Origin: Deltaproteobacteria bacterium
GTDB lineage: Bacteria; Myxococcota_A; UBA9042; PHBI01
Length of the DNA stretch: 64,000 nucleotides
Reading direction: 5' to 3'
Assembly: GCA_020632715.1 (NCBI GenBank)
Contig: JACKFA010000005.1
Location: 62,001 to 126,000 of the forward strand
A program made the translations under genes and the position numbers. The notes under the pieces were generated by a model, which was not told the origin of the DNA, searched no databases, and worked only from the letters and a program-made list of their open reading frames with translations. Numbering within the stretch: the stretch's first letter is position 1; every line of letters starts with the position of its first letter. Shown piece by piece: positions 8,734-18,087 of this stretch.

Positions 8734-8934
8734 CTACGGCGCGAACGCGGTGCTCGCGAAGGCGTCGAGGTCGCCGAGGTCGTCGCGCGCGGCCTCGTAG
8801 ACGAGGCGCAGGTCGAGCGTGACGTCGGTCCTGCGCGCCACGAAGACGTCGAGCGACTCGGGGAGGAGCTCGCGGACCCGCGCCGCCCGGCTCCGGAGGT
8901 CCGAGACCTTGCGCGCGAGGACGACCTCCGTCAT
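8734..8934 (-). pseudogene. truncated HepT-like HEPN toxin
   Basis: This is a 66-residue frame that matches the first two helices of HepT/DUF86 HEPN ribonucleases (VLARKVSDLRSRAARVRELL, then ESLDVFVARR and RLVYEAARDDL). Family members are usually 110-140 residues and carry the catalytic R(x)4-6H(Y) motif in the C-terminal half. That half is absent here and the frame stops just 14 bp from the trkH stop. The gene overlaps the MntA-like gene by 4 bp (ATGA), the normal arrangement of the pair. The toxin is therefore probably inactive. A short divergent HEPN protein is the alternative. Confidence 0.5.
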
Positions 8935-9368
8935 GACCGCGCCGCCCGCTTCACGCCCTCGACGCAGGCGGCTATCCACGGCTCGATGTCGGCGTAGTCG
9001 ATGAGGGCGTAGGTCACGAACTCGACCCAGCGCCCGCCCCGGTCCTCGAACAAGACGCGACCGTCGCGCGCGACCTCGCGGCGGAAGATGGCGTCGTCCG
9101 TGGCGAGGTCCGCGAGGTCGAGGGGCCTCCCGAGCGAGGGCTCCACGAGCTCCGCGAGGCCGTTGTACATCGCGGCCAGCTCCCGGTAGGTGAGCCGCCG
9201 CCCGTCCGCGCGCAGGACGCCCACGTCGGCGTCGCTCCCGGGGCGCGCCGCGTCGCGGGCGCTCGAGCCGAAGAGCACCACGAGCCCGAGCTCGTGACGC
9301 CTCGCGAGGGCCGCGATCTCCGGGGCTCGCGCGAGGAGCCGCGCCTCCTGGTCCGTTTCCCGTGTCAC
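8931..9368 (-). CDS. MntA-like minimal nucleotidyltransferase antitoxin
   Basis: This is a 145-residue minimal nucleotidyltransferase. The polymerase-beta-type signature GSX10DXD is intact (GSSARDAARPGSDADVG, about 33-50). In characterised MntA-HepT systems this enzyme AMPylates and silences the HEPN toxin. Here it is followed, with a 4-bp overlap, by a shortened HepT-like gene. Translation appears to begin at GTG 9368, with no good Shine-Dalgarno. The CFA-like gene upstream on the same strand ends 9 bp away, so all three may be cotranscribed. Confidence 0.8.
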   Translation of the reverse strand: MTRETDQEARLLARAPEIAALARRHELGLVVLFGSSARDAARPGSDADVGVLRADGRRLTYRELAAMYNGLAELVEPSLGRPLDLADLATDDAIFRREVARDGRVLFEDRGGRWVEFVTYALIDYADIEPWIAACVEGVKRAARS

Positions 9369-9377
9369 GCCGATACG

Positions 9378-10460
9378 TTAGCGCGCCGACCCCGCGTCGG
9401 ACAAGCGCGCGCCCCCGCCCTCGCCCCGCGGCGCGAAGAGGTGGTGCGTCACCCCCCACTCGGCGCCGTCCCGGTACGCGAAGAGCTCGGCCACCGCGAG
9501 GAAGAAGAGGCGCCACCGCTGCCACGCCACCGCGCGCTCCGAGCGCGGCGCCGCCGCCTCGATGATCGGCCGGAGCGTCGCCTCCGACCCGTCCATGTTC
9601 GCGAGCCACGCCTCCGCCGTCCGCGCGTAGTCGCGCCCGTCGTGGCGCCACTGGGCGACGACCCCGAGCGGCCCGCCCAGCTCGCGATACAGGTCGTCCG
9701 CGGGCATCTGACCGCCCGTGAAGAAGTGCCGCGCCATCCAGTCGTCGTCGCCGTCGTCCTCGTAGAGGTACGCGAAGCGCTGGTGCGCGAAGACGTGCAC
9801 GAAGAGCCGCCCCTCGGGCGCGAGCCAGCCGGCGATCCGCCCGAGCAGCCCCTCCACGTCGCGGATGTGCTCGAACATCTCGATGGACACGACGCGATCG
9901 AAGGGTCCCCCCGCCGGCTCGAACGTCGTCACGTCGCCGACGTTCGTCGCCACGTTCGCGAGCCCGCGCCGCGCCGCCTCCGCCGCGATGTACGCCCGCT
10001 GCGTCGCGGACGTCGACACCGTCGTCACCCGCGACCCGGGGAAGCGCTCCGCCACCCACAGCGCGAGCGAGCCCCAGCCCGCGCCGAGGTCGAGCACGCG
10101 CTGGCCGTCCGCGAGCCCGGCCCGCGCCGCCACCAGCGCGAGCGCCGCCTCCTCCGCCGCGGCGAGGTCGTCGACGCCGCGCGGCCAGTGGCAGCAGCTG
10201 TACTTCAGGCGCGGCCCGAGCACGCCCTGGAAGAACGCCGTCGGCACCTCGTAGTGCTGCGCGTTCGCCGCGGCGCTCGCGGCCGCGATGGGCCCCGCCC
10301 GCATCGCCGCGAGGTGCGCCGCGCGCCGCGCCGCCTGGGCCGCGGGCCCGCCGCGCTCCTGCTCGCGGAGCCGCGCGGCGCAGACGCGGCGGATCCCGAA
10401 GCGCAGGAGGGGATCCGGGATCAGGCGGCGTTCCGCCAGCGTCACGAGCGCGGACATCAT
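9378..10460 (-). CDS. cyclopropane-fatty-acid-synthase-family SAM methyltransferase
   Basis: This is a 360-residue class I methyltransferase. Motif I (VLDLGAGWGS) is at about 122-131, preceded by LKYSCCHWP, which is typical of the CFA-synthase/coclaurine-N-methyltransferase-like branch. VSIEMFEHIRDVEGLL follows motif II. The enzyme uses S-adenosylmethionine to methylate an unsaturated acyl chain or an amine; the substrate cannot be told. Two tandem ATGs (10460, 10457) leave the exact start open. It is divergent from the M1 aminopeptidase lipoprotein gene, with 127 bp between them. Confidence 0.85.
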   Translation of the reverse strand: MMSALVTLAERRLIPDPLLRFGIRRVCAARLREQERGGPAAQAARRAAHLAAMRAGPIAAASAAANAQHYEVPTAFFQGVLGPRLKYSCCHWPRGVDDLAAAEEAALALVAARAGLADGQRVLDLGAGWGSLALWVAERFPGSRVTTVSTSATQRAYIAAEAARRGLANVATNVGDVTTFEPAGGPFDRVVSIEMFEHIRDVEGLLGRIAGWLAPEGRLFVHVFAHQRFAYLYEDDGDDDWMARHFFTGGQMPADDLYRELGGPLGVVAQWRHDGRDYARTAEAWLANMDGSEATLRPIIEAAAPRSERAVAWQRWRLFFLAVAELFAYRDGAEWGVTHHLFAPRGEGGGARLSDAGSAR

Positions 10461-10587
10461 GCCCCGAGAGTGCGCCAACGGCGCCGCCCGCGGCAAGCCG
10501 ACGCGCGGCGGGCGGGTCCCCGCCGCGGTCATCCGGGTTCCCTCGCGCGCCGGGCCGTGTATGCTGCCGCCTCTCTCGGAGGCCCCC

Positions 10588-13317
10588 ATGCGACGCCAGC
10601 CCCTCGCCCTCGCCCCGCTCCTCCTCCTCGCCGCCGCGGCCGCGTCGTGCGCGAGCGCGCCCGGCGCCGCGCCGACCGGCCCCCCCGGGGCCGACAAGCG
10701 CGCCCTGCGCGAGGTCACCGTCCCCCCGGGCGACCAGCGCCTCGGCCGCGACGTCGTCCCGAGCCGCTACACGCTCGACCTCGTCGTCGACCCCGCGAAC
10801 CCCCACTACAGCGGCACGGTCACCATCGACGTGGAGGTGGCCGCCGCGACGGACCTCGTCCGCCTGCACGCGGACGCGCTCGTCGTCACCCACGCCGCCG
10901 CGCGCTACGGCGCGACCGAGGTCGACCTCGTGCCGCACCTCGGCGAGGGCGGCGCGCTCGCGCTCCAGTCCTACGAGCCGCTCCCCGCCGGCCCCGCGAC
11001 GCTCGAGATCCGCTTCGAGGGCACCCTGAGCGACGGCACCGAGGGCCTCTACCGCGCGCAGGACGGCGGCGCCTGGTACGCCTTCACGCAGTTCGAGCCG
11101 CTCGAGGCGCGCTCGGCCTTCCCGTGCTTCGACCAGCCCGACATGAAGGCGCGCTGGAACGTCCGCGTGCACGCTCCCGTCGGGCTCCTCGCCGTGTCGA
11201 ACGCCCCGGAGATCGCCCCCGCCGACGGCGCCGAGCCCGGCCTCCACGTCTTCGCCGAGACGCGCCCCCTCCCGACCTACCTCATCGCCCTCGGCGTCGG
11301 CGCCTTCGACGTGCGCGAGGCCCCGGCCGGCGCCACGCGGGTCCCGTTCCGCGTGCTCACGGTCGCCGGCAAGGGGGCGCTCGCCGACTTCGCGCTCGCC
11401 CAGGCGCCGAAGGCGCTCGCGTGGCTCGAGGCGTGGTTCGGCACGCCCTACCCCTTCGAGAAGCTCGACCTCCTCGCCGTCCCGAACTTCGCGGCCGGCG
11501 CGATGGAGAACGCCGGGCTCATCACCTTCCGCGAGGAGGGGCTCCTCATCCCGAAGGACGCGCCGATCCAGGCGCGCCTCTGGAGCGAGGAGACCATCGC
11601 CCACGAGCTCGCGCACATGTGGTTCGGCGACCTCGTCACGCTCGCGTGGTGGAACGACATCTGGCTCAACGAGGCGTTCGCGACGTTCATGGAGGGCAAG
11701 GCCATGGTCGCGCTCGAGCCCGAGGGGGAGCCCGAGCTCGAGCTCGTGCGCGAGCGGGCGCGCGGCATGGGCGCCGACGCGCGCGCCGCGGCGCGGGCGA
11801 TCCGCCAGAAGATCGAGACGGCGGGCGACGTGTACAACGCGTTCGACGGCATCACCTACGCCAAGGGCGCCGCCGTCCTGCGCATGCTCGAGGCGTGGAT
11901 CGGCGAGGACGCGCTCCAGAAGGGGGTCCGCGCCTACCTCGCCGCCCACACCGACGGCAACGCCGTCACGGCGGACCTCCTCGCGGCGCTCGGCGACGCG
12001 AGCGGGAAGCCCGTGGCCGACGTGGCCGCCGGCTTCCTCGACCAGGCGGGGACGCCCCTCGTGGACGTCGCGATCCAGTGCAAGCCAGGCCAGAAGCCCG
12101 CGCTCGCCCTCTCGCAGAAGCGCTACGCGCAGCTCGGCAGCGAGGCGACCGCGGCGACGCCCTGGCAGGTGCCGATGTGCGTGCGCTACGGCGACGGGCG
12201 CGCGACGCGGCGCGAGTGCTTCGTCTTCGCGGGGGCGAGCGCCGTGCAGCCGCTCGCGACGGACAAGTGCCCGACCTGGGTGCAGCCGAACGCCGACGCG
12301 CGCGGCTACTACCGCTGGCGGCTCGACGAGATGCTCCTGAAGAAGCTCGTCGCCGGCCAGCGCGCGCTCCTGACCGGCCCCGAGCGGGTGGCGCTCGTCG
12401 ACGAGCTCGCGGCGCTCTTCACGAGCGGCGACATCGGGGTCGGGGTCTACGCGCGCTCGCTGCAGGGCCTCGCGGCGGATCCGAAGGCCGAGCTGTACGT
12501 GCTGGGCGCGGTCGTCGACGGGCTGAAGCTCCTCGAGAGGCTGACGCCCGAGGGCCACATGGACGGCTTCCGCGCGTTCGCGCGCAAGGTGCTCGCCCCC
12601 CACGCGAAGGTGCTGAAGCGCACGACGCTCTCGGCCGATCCGCTCGAGCGGCGGCGCGAGGTCCTGCTCCTGTCGGCTTTCGCGGAGATCGCGCAGAGCG
12701 ACGTCGTGACCGAGCGGGCGCTCACCGAGACGGAGCGCGTGCTCGACGCGCTCGACGCCGACCCGACGGCGCCGCTGCCGATCGACGCCGACCTCGTCGG
12801 GCTCTACCTGCACGCCGCGGCCGCGGCCGGCCCGACGAAGAGCCGCGCGGCGCTCTGGCAGCGGATGCGCGACGCCATCGCGAAGGCGCAGGACCCGGTG
12901 CAGCGCGTGATGCTCATCCGCGCGCTCGGCGGCTTCTCGGAGCCCGAGCTCATGCCGCGGAGCCTCGATCTCCTGCTCGACGGCACGCTCCGGACGCAGG
13001 ACTTCCCGACGCTCACGCGCGGCATCGCCTACCGCCCGGGCGCGGCGGAGGCGAGCTGGGAGTGGCTCGTCGCGCACTACGACGCCTTCGTGAGCCGCCT
13101 CGGCGACAAGATCGCCCCCTACGTGCCGTACATGGGGATGGGCTTCTGCGACGCCGCCGGGCGCGACAAGGTCGTGGCGTTCTTCGCCGCGCGCGCCGAC
13201 AAGGCGCCGCCCGGGCTCGCGCGGAACCTGGCGGTCGTGCTCGAGTCCATCGACCAGTGCGCGCGCCTGAAGGACGCGAACGCCGGCCCCATGGCGCGCG
13301 TGCTCTCGACGAAGTAG
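10588..13317 (+). CDS. M1-family aminopeptidase lipoprotein
   Basis: This is a 909-residue zinc aminopeptidase of the PepN/APN type. Substrate motif GAMEN is at 304-308, zinc site HELAH at 339-343 and the third ligand Glu362 (NEAF), with the usual 18-residue spacing. The N-terminal beta domain includes FPCFDQPDMKARW. The C-terminal ERAP1-like helical domain fills about 560-909. Unlike cytosolic PepN it has an export signal and a lipidation cysteine at 21 (AAASC), so it probably works in the periplasm or at the surface on imported peptides. The ATG follows CGGAGG at suitable spacing; upstream in-frame ATGs are not signal-like. Confidence 0.93.
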   Translation: MRRQPLALAPLLLLAAAAASCASAPGAAPTGPPGADKRALREVTVPPGDQRLGRDVVPSRYTLDLVVDPANPHYSGTVTIDVEVAAATDLVRLHADALVVTHAAARYGATEVDLVPHLGEGGALALQSYEPLPAGPATLEIRFEGTLSDGTEGLYRAQDGGAWYAFTQFEPLEARSAFPCFDQPDMKARWNVRVHAPVGLLAVSNAPEIAPADGAEPGLHVFAETRPLPTYLIALGVGAFDVREAPAGATRVPFRVLTVAGKGALADFALAQAPKALAWLEAWFGTPYPFEKLDLLAVPNFAAGAMENAGLITFREEGLLIPKDAPIQARLWSEETIAHELAHMWFGDLVTLAWWNDIWLNEAFATFMEGKAMVALEPEGEPELELVRERARGMGADARAAARAIRQKIETAGDVYNAFDGITYAKGAAVLRMLEAWIGEDALQKGVRAYLAAHTDGNAVTADLLAALGDASGKPVADVAAGFLDQAGTPLVDVAIQCKPGQKPALALSQKRYAQLGSEATAATPWQVPMCVRYGDGRATRRECFVFAGASAVQPLATDKCPTWVQPNADARGYYRWRLDEMLLKKLVAGQRALLTGPERVALVDELAALFTSGDIGVGVYARSLQGLAADPKAELYVLGAVVDGLKLLERLTPEGHMDGFRAFARKVLAPHAKVLKRTTLSADPLERRREVLLLSAFAEIAQSDVVTERALTETERVLDALDADPTAPLPIDADLVGLYLHAAAAAGPTKSRAALWQRMRDAIAKAQDPVQRVMLIRALGGFSEPELMPRSLDLLLDGTLRTQDFPTLTRGIAYRPGAAEASWEWLVAHYDAFVSRLGDKIAPYVPYMGMGFCDAAGRDKVVAFFAARADKAPPGLARNLAVVLESIDQCARLKDANAGPMARVLSTK

Positions 13318-13469
13318 GCGGAGCCTCCGTCGGCGGCGGTAACCCTCCCCGTCGCTACAGGCTGCCCGGCCTCCCGGCGCCCGGTTAGAGTCTCGTCGGC
13401 GCGCGCGTCCGCCGCGCGTCCGCTCTCCCGACAGCCGTCGCCCTCGTCGTCCCTGGACAGGAGCCCCTC

Positions 13470-16259
13470 GTGCGCGCCACGTCCCTCTGGCTTCTCGTCG
13501 TCATCGCGAGCTTCGCGTCGCCCCTGGGTGGTTGCCTTCGCGACGACGGCGCCGCCGGAGGCGAGGGCGGTCGCCTGCGCGTGGACGTCGCGCCGCTCTC
13601 GCTCGCCGGTGTGGCCGCCGCGGACTACGTCCTCACCGTGCGTCGGGGGAGCGGCGGCGCCGGCGACGTCGTCTGGACCAAGGCCGTCGGCTCGGCCGAC
13701 TACGGCGACGGCGCCGGATCCCTCGCCTACGTCGGCACCTGCGACGCGAGCGCCGCGAAGAACACCGTGACGCTCGACCTCGTCGCGCTCTACGACGCCG
13801 ACGGCGCCGTGATCCCCGCGTCGTCCTACCGCAACCCGACGCCGATCAGCGTGGAGGCCGACTGCCTCCCGAACCAGGACTCGCCGGTCGCGTTCGACCT
13901 CACCATCGCGCGCCAGGCCGACCAGGGCTTCTTCGACGTCGCGGTCGAGCTCGACACCATCTTCTGCTCGGCGAAGCTCGACTGCGTGAACGCCGCGACC
14001 GGCGGCGACCTCGAGCTCCTCATCGACCCGGTCTCCGGCAAGCGCGATCTCACCGCCGTCCTCGGCTTCGCCTGCGCCGGCGCGCCTGGCGGGCCCACGT
14101 GGCTCTACATGGACGACGTCACCGTCCGCTGCTCGGGCCTCGCCCCGGCGACCGTCCACGTCGAGGTCGGCGGCCTGGGCAACGTCGCGCTCGACGGGCC
14201 GGGCAACGCGAACCCCGGGAGCTACCTGTTCGCCGCGCAGGTGAACCGCGGCCGCGGCGCGCAGCAGGGCATGGCCTACTGGAACGTGGCCCTCGGGCTC
14301 CGCGAGGGGGCGTTCGGCGCGGCCGGCGACTGCACGCTCGAGGCCCGCGCGACCGCGGGGTCGACGGCGTTCGGGCAGATCCCCGGCGGCTTCGCCGTGC
14401 CGGAGGGCCGCGTCTACCCCGTCGTGACCTGGGCCGTGCCGCTGTCGACCACCGCCGCGGGGCGCGTCTGCGCCGCGGACGCCGTGAACGCGGCCGGGAG
14501 CCACGTGACGACCGAGTACGAGGGCTACCGGCTGCCGAACGCGTTCACGTGGTCGCCGAGCCCGGTCACGCTGCGCCACCGCTTCGACGCCGCGACGCTC
14601 GCCCTGGAGTCCGCCTGCGGCGTCGAGTGCCCGCTCGAGCAGTGCGGCGACGACGGTGTGTGCGCCGATCCGAGCTGCACCGACTTCCGCAAGAACGGCG
14701 ACGAGACCGGCGTCGACTGCGGCGGGAGCTGCGGCCTCTGCCCCGACGGCGAGGGCTGCGGCGGCGATGGCGACTGCCAGAGCGCCGTCTGCGGGGGCGA
14801 CGGCACCTGCAGCGCTCCGGCCTGCGACGACGGCGTCGAGAACGGCGACGAGACCGCACAGGACTGCGGTGGCGCCTGCCCTCCCTGCGCCGACGGCGAC
14901 GCCTGCGCGCTCGGCGGCGACTGCGTCAGCGGCGTGTGCGACGGGACGCTCCACTGCGCCGCCCCGACGTGCGGCGACGGCGTCGAGAACGGCGACGAGA
15001 CCGACCAGGACTGCGGCGGCGCCTGCCCCACCTGCCCGGACGGCGACGCCTGCGAGGTCGCCGGCGACTGCGCGAGCGGCGTGTGCGACGGGACGCTCCA
15101 CTGCGCCGTGCCCACCTGCGGCGACGGCGTCGCGAACGGCGGCGAGAGCGGGGTCGACTGCGGCGGTGGCGTCTGCGCCCTGTGCGCCGACGGCTTCGGG
15201 TGCGGCGCCGGCAGCGACTGCGTGAGCGGCGCCTGCGGCGCGGGCGGGGTGTGCACCGCGCCGGCCTGCGACGACGGCGTCCACAACGGCGACGAGACGG
15301 GCGTCGACTGCGGCGGCCCCACGTGCGGGGCGTGCGACCTCGGGCAGCTCTGCGACACCGTGACGGACTGCCTGAGCGGCTTCTGCGGGCCCGGGGACGA
15401 CGGGACCTGCGCGACGTCGGTGTGCACGGCGGGCGCGCCCGACGCGAACCAGGCCGTCAGGACCTGCGTCGCGGCGGGGGCGAGCCTCTACGAGGTGCGG
15501 ATCTTCAGGACGGTCGGGGCCGGCTCCGCCTTCGTCGCGCCCGCGGGCGTCGCGACGGTCGAGACCTTGATCGTGGCGGGCGGCGGCGCCGCCGGCGGCA
15601 GCATCGGCGGCAGCGGCGGCGGCGGCGGCGGCGGCGCGGGCGGCCTGTTCTACAGGGCCGCGCAGGCCGTCACGGGCGGCACCTCCTACCCGATCACCAT
15701 CGGCGGCGGCGGCGTGCCCGTCTACGCGACGACCGGCGGCAAGGGCGGCAACACCACGGCGTTCGGCCTGACGGCCCTCGGCGGCGGTGGCGGCGGCGCG
15801 GGCTACGGCGGCGCGGCGGCGACCTCCGGCGGCTCGGGCGGCGGCGCGGGCTACAACGCCTACGGCGTGGTCTCGGGGGCCACGGGGACGGCGCCCCAGG
15901 GCTACGCTGGCGGCAACAACACGAACCCGAACGGCAACCGCGGCTCGAACTATGCGGCGGGCGGTGGCGGCGCAGGGGGCGTCGGCCAGAACCAGGTCGC
16001 GATCCCGATCGGCTGCGGCTCGCCGAGCGGCTGCACGGCGAGCGGCGGGCTCGGCGGCCCCGGGATCGCCTACGGGATCACCGGCTTCGCGGTGACCTAC
16101 GCGAAGGGCGGCGACGGCTCGATCAGCGCCGCGACCGACAGCGCCGCGGGCGCCGCGGGCACCGGCACCGGCGGCAACGGCTCCTACGCCGCCGCCAACG
16201 GGGGCTACGGCGGCGCCGGCGGATCGGGCGTCGTCATCGTGCGCTTCCTGCTGCCCTGA
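13470..16259 (+). CDS. lipoprotein with Cys-rich repeats and Gly-rich C-terminal domain
   Basis: This is a 929-residue surface protein. The GTG start has AGGAG 6 nt upstream. The signal ends in a lipobox with Cys22 (PLGGC). Residues about 30-380 form a beta-rich region with few cysteines. Residues about 390-650 hold six tandem disulfide modules of about 43 residues, built around NGDETxxDCGG, CPxCxDGxxC and GDCxSGVC. After about 680 comes a Gly-rich domain (FVAPAGVATVETLIVAGGG, many GGGG runs) that ends in GSGVVIVRF, as in Gly_rich_2-type domains. The architecture suggests an adhesion or cell-wall-like coat protein; no enzyme motif is seen. Its 3' end overlaps the convergent sirtuin gene by 26 bp. 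Confidence 0.85.
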   Translation: MRATSLWLLVVIASFASPLGGCLRDDGAAGGEGGRLRVDVAPLSLAGVAAADYVLTVRRGSGGAGDVVWTKAVGSADYGDGAGSLAYVGTCDASAAKNTVTLDLVALYDADGAVIPASSYRNPTPISVEADCLPNQDSPVAFDLTIARQADQGFFDVAVELDTIFCSAKLDCVNAATGGDLELLIDPVSGKRDLTAVLGFACAGAPGGPTWLYMDDVTVRCSGLAPATVHVEVGGLGNVALDGPGNANPGSYLFAAQVNRGRGAQQGMAYWNVALGLREGAFGAAGDCTLEARATAGSTAFGQIPGGFAVPEGRVYPVVTWAVPLSTTAAGRVCAADAVNAAGSHVTTEYEGYRLPNAFTWSPSPVTLRHRFDAATLALESACGVECPLEQCGDDGVCADPSCTDFRKNGDETGVDCGGSCGLCPDGEGCGGDGDCQSAVCGGDGTCSAPACDDGVENGDETAQDCGGACPPCADGDACALGGDCVSGVCDGTLHCAAPTCGDGVENGDETDQDCGGACPTCPDGDACEVAGDCASGVCDGTLHCAVPTCGDGVANGGESGVDCGGGVCALCADGFGCGAGSDCVSGACGAGGVCTAPACDDGVHNGDETGVDCGGPTCGACDLGQLCDTVTDCLSGFCGPGDDGTCATSVCTAGAPDANQAVRTCVAAGASLYEVRIFRTVGAGSAFVAPAGVATVETLIVAGGGAAGGSIGGSGGGGGGGAGGLFYRAAQAVTGGTSYPITIGGGGVPVYATTGGKGGNTTAFGLTALGGGGGGAGYGGAAATSGGSGGGAGYNAYGVVSGATGTAPQGYAGGNNTNPNGNRGSNYAAGGGGAGGVGQNQVAIPIGCGSPSGCTASGGLGGPGIAYGITGFAVTYAKGGDGSISAATDSAAGAAGTGTGGNGSYAAANGGYGGAGGSGVVIVRFLLP
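14690..15425 (+). repeat. about six tandem Cys-rich modules (about 129 bp each)
   Basis: Within the preceding gene, units that encode DGVENGDET.DCGG, CPxCxDGDAC and GDCxSGVC recur at about 125-130 bp. The best-preserved pair starts near 14820 and 14965 and shares long identical runs, which shows recent duplication. The cysteine spacing is almost invariant, so the array probably forms a stiff disulfide-linked stalk. Confidence 0.8.
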
Positions 16260-17103
16260 CGGGCGCGGTCGGGATCAGCGCCGCCGCGAGCGCCGGCAGC
16301 GCCTCGCCGGCGCGGGCGTCCACGTGCGCGTCGAAGTGCTCCATGCCGCGCATCGCCGGGCCGAGGTTCACGAGGACGCAGGGGCGGCCTGCCTTCCTGG
16401 CGTGGCGCACCACGCGGAGCCCGCTGAACACGGCGAGCGAGGAGCCCACGACGAGCAGCGCGTCCGCCGCGTCCACCGCGGCCTCGCACGCCGCGACCCG
16501 CGCCCGCGGCACCACGCCCCCGAAGAAGACGACGTCGGGCATCAGCACCCCGTCACAGGCCTCGCAGGCCGGCACGACGAAGCCGCCGAGATCGCGCTCG
16601 ACGGCCGCGTCACCGTCCGGCGTCGTAGCGGCCGCGCCGTCGTCCGAGAACCCCGGGTTCGCGGCGAGGATCCGCGCCTGCAGCGCGTCGCGCGCGCTGA
16701 TCTCCCCGCAACCGAGGCACTGCACCCGCGCGAGCGCCCCGTGGAGCTCGACGACATCCCGGCTCCCCGCGCGCGTGTGCAAGCTGTCGACGTTCTGGGT
16801 CACGAGCCGCGCGACGACGCCGGCGCGCTCGAGCTCCGCGAGGGCCCGATGCCCCGCGTTCGGCGTCGTGGCGCGGATCCGCGGCCAACCGACGACGCTC
16901 CGCGCCCAGTAGCGGGCGCGGGCCGCCGGGTCGCCGACGAACTGCCGGTGCTCGAGCGGGGCCCGGGCGCGCGCCGCCGTGCCGGGGCCGCGGTAGTCGG
17001 GGATCCCGGACTCCGTGGAGCAGCCGGCGCCGGTCAGGACGGCGACGCGGCGGCCGCGGAGGAGGTCGAGGGCGTGCGCGAGAGCGGACATCGCGGGGAG
17101 CAT
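16234..17103 (-). CDS. Sir2-family NAD-dependent protein deacylase
   Basis: This is a 289-residue sirtuin. Visible features are the NAD loop GAGCSTESGIPDYRG (25-39), TQNVDSLH (102-109), catalytic His121 in ELHG, a zinc site with Cys129/Cys132 and Cys180/Cys183, and SSLAVFSG in place of the usual GTS-type loop. It would remove acyl groups from lysines, releasing nicotinamide and O-acyl-ADP-ribose. Start is ATG 17103 or 17091 (MSALA), neither with a strong ribosome site. Its 3' end reaches 26 bp into the convergent surface-protein gene. Confidence 0.92.
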   Translation of the reverse strand: MLPAMSALAHALDLLRGRRVAVLTGAGCSTESGIPDYRGPGTAARARAPLEHRQFVGDPAARARYWARSVVGWPRIRATTPNAGHRALAELERAGVVARLVTQNVDSLHTRAGSRDVVELHGALARVQCLGCGEISARDALQARILAANPGFSDDGAAATTPDGDAAVERDLGGFVVPACEACDGVLMPDVVFFGGVVPRARVAACEAAVDAADALLVVGSSLAVFSGLRVVRHARKAGRPCVLVNLGPAMRGMEHFDAHVDARAGEALPALAAALIPTAPVRAAGSAR

Positions 17104-17206
17104 AGCGCACGCGGGGCGACCGGCGCCAAGCGGCGCTCGGGCCGCGGTCCGCGGCGAGCGCTCGGCTCACCACGGCGCGCAGGTGGCTGGAGCCCGATCG
17201 CCGCGC

Positions 17207-18007
17207 TCAGGAGGCGCGCGCCACCCTCGGGAGGGCGCCCGACGCGCCGATGGCCGGCTCGGCGAGCCCCTCGAAGCGCGGCTTCGCGATGAGGTAGCCC
17301 TGCACGAGGTCCACGCCGAGGTCGCGGACGGCGGCGAGCTCGTCCACGGTCTCGATGCCCTCGGCGATGACGGTGATCCCGAGCTCCTCGCACACCGTGA
17401 CGATGCCGCGGACGATGGCGCGCCGCTTCTTGTCGGCGTCGACGCCGCGGATGAGGTGCATGTCGATCTTGACGATGTCCGGCTGGAAGTCGGCGAGCAG
17501 GTTGAGGCCCGCGTAGCCGGCGCCGAAGTCGTCGATGGCGGTCTTGAAGCCGAGCCGCCGGTACTCGCGGAAGATGTCGGCGAGGTGGTCGTGGTCGCGG
17601 ATCGGCTCGTCCTCGGTGACCTCGAAGACGAGGCGATCGCGCGGGAAGTCGTAGGCGCGCGCCGCCGCGAGGGTCGTGCGGATGCAGACCTCCGGCCGGT
17701 AGATCGCGTTCGGCATGAAGTTGATGTGGAGGTCGCAGTCGGCGCCGACCCCGAGGTCGGACGCCCACTTCACGGCGTTCACGCGGCACGCCTGGTCGAA
17801 GTGGTAGCGGTTCGTGTCGTCGACGCGCGCGAGGACCGAGGCGGCGCCGGCACCATCGGTGCCGCGGACGAGCGCCTCCTGGGCGACGACGCGGTCCCGG
17901 GAGAGGGACACGATCGGCTGGAAGGCCATCGAGATCTGGAAGCCGAGCCCCTCCCCGGAGAGGCAGGCGCGGCAGGTCATCTCGCGGAAGTCGGCAACGT
18001 GGCGCAT
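17207..18007 (-). CDS. EAL-domain cyclic-di-GMP phosphodiesterase
   Basis: This is a 266-residue stand-alone EAL protein that should hydrolyse c-di-GMP to pGpG. Key residues are present: E44-A45-L46 (QEALVRG), INFMPN, FEVTEDEP, AIDDFGAGYAGL, VKIDMHLI, AEGIET and GYLIAKP, so it is probably active. The N-terminus has a CxxC pair (Cys12, Cys15) not required by the EAL fold, which could bind metal or sense redox. The ATG at 18007 has AGGA upstream; a longer start at 18040 is less likely. It is alone on its strand, 103 bp upstream of the sirtuin start. Confidence 0.9.
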   Translation of the reverse strand: MRHVADFREMTCRACLSGEGLGFQISMAFQPIVSLSRDRVVAQEALVRGTDGAGAASVLARVDDTNRYHFDQACRVNAVKWASDLGVGADCDLHINFMPNAIYRPEVCIRTTLAAARAYDFPRDRLVFEVTEDEPIRDHDHLADIFREYRRLGFKTAIDDFGAGYAGLNLLADFQPDIVKIDMHLIRGVDADKKRRAIVRGIVTVCEELGITVIAEGIETVDELAAVRDLGVDLVQGYLIAKPRFEGLAEPAIGASGALPRVARAS

Positions 18008-18087
18008 CGGTCGTCCTGGTCGGTGTCCTCGCCGCAACATCGGTCGCCGGACATCGACACCATAGCGCGAAATGACCCGCGGTTACG

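Noticed and set aside
8734..13077. Minus frame of about 1447 codons across the aminopeptidase and CFA-like region
   Set aside because: Only its last 66 codons look like a real gene (HepT-like). The rest is antisense or out of frame with well-supported genes.
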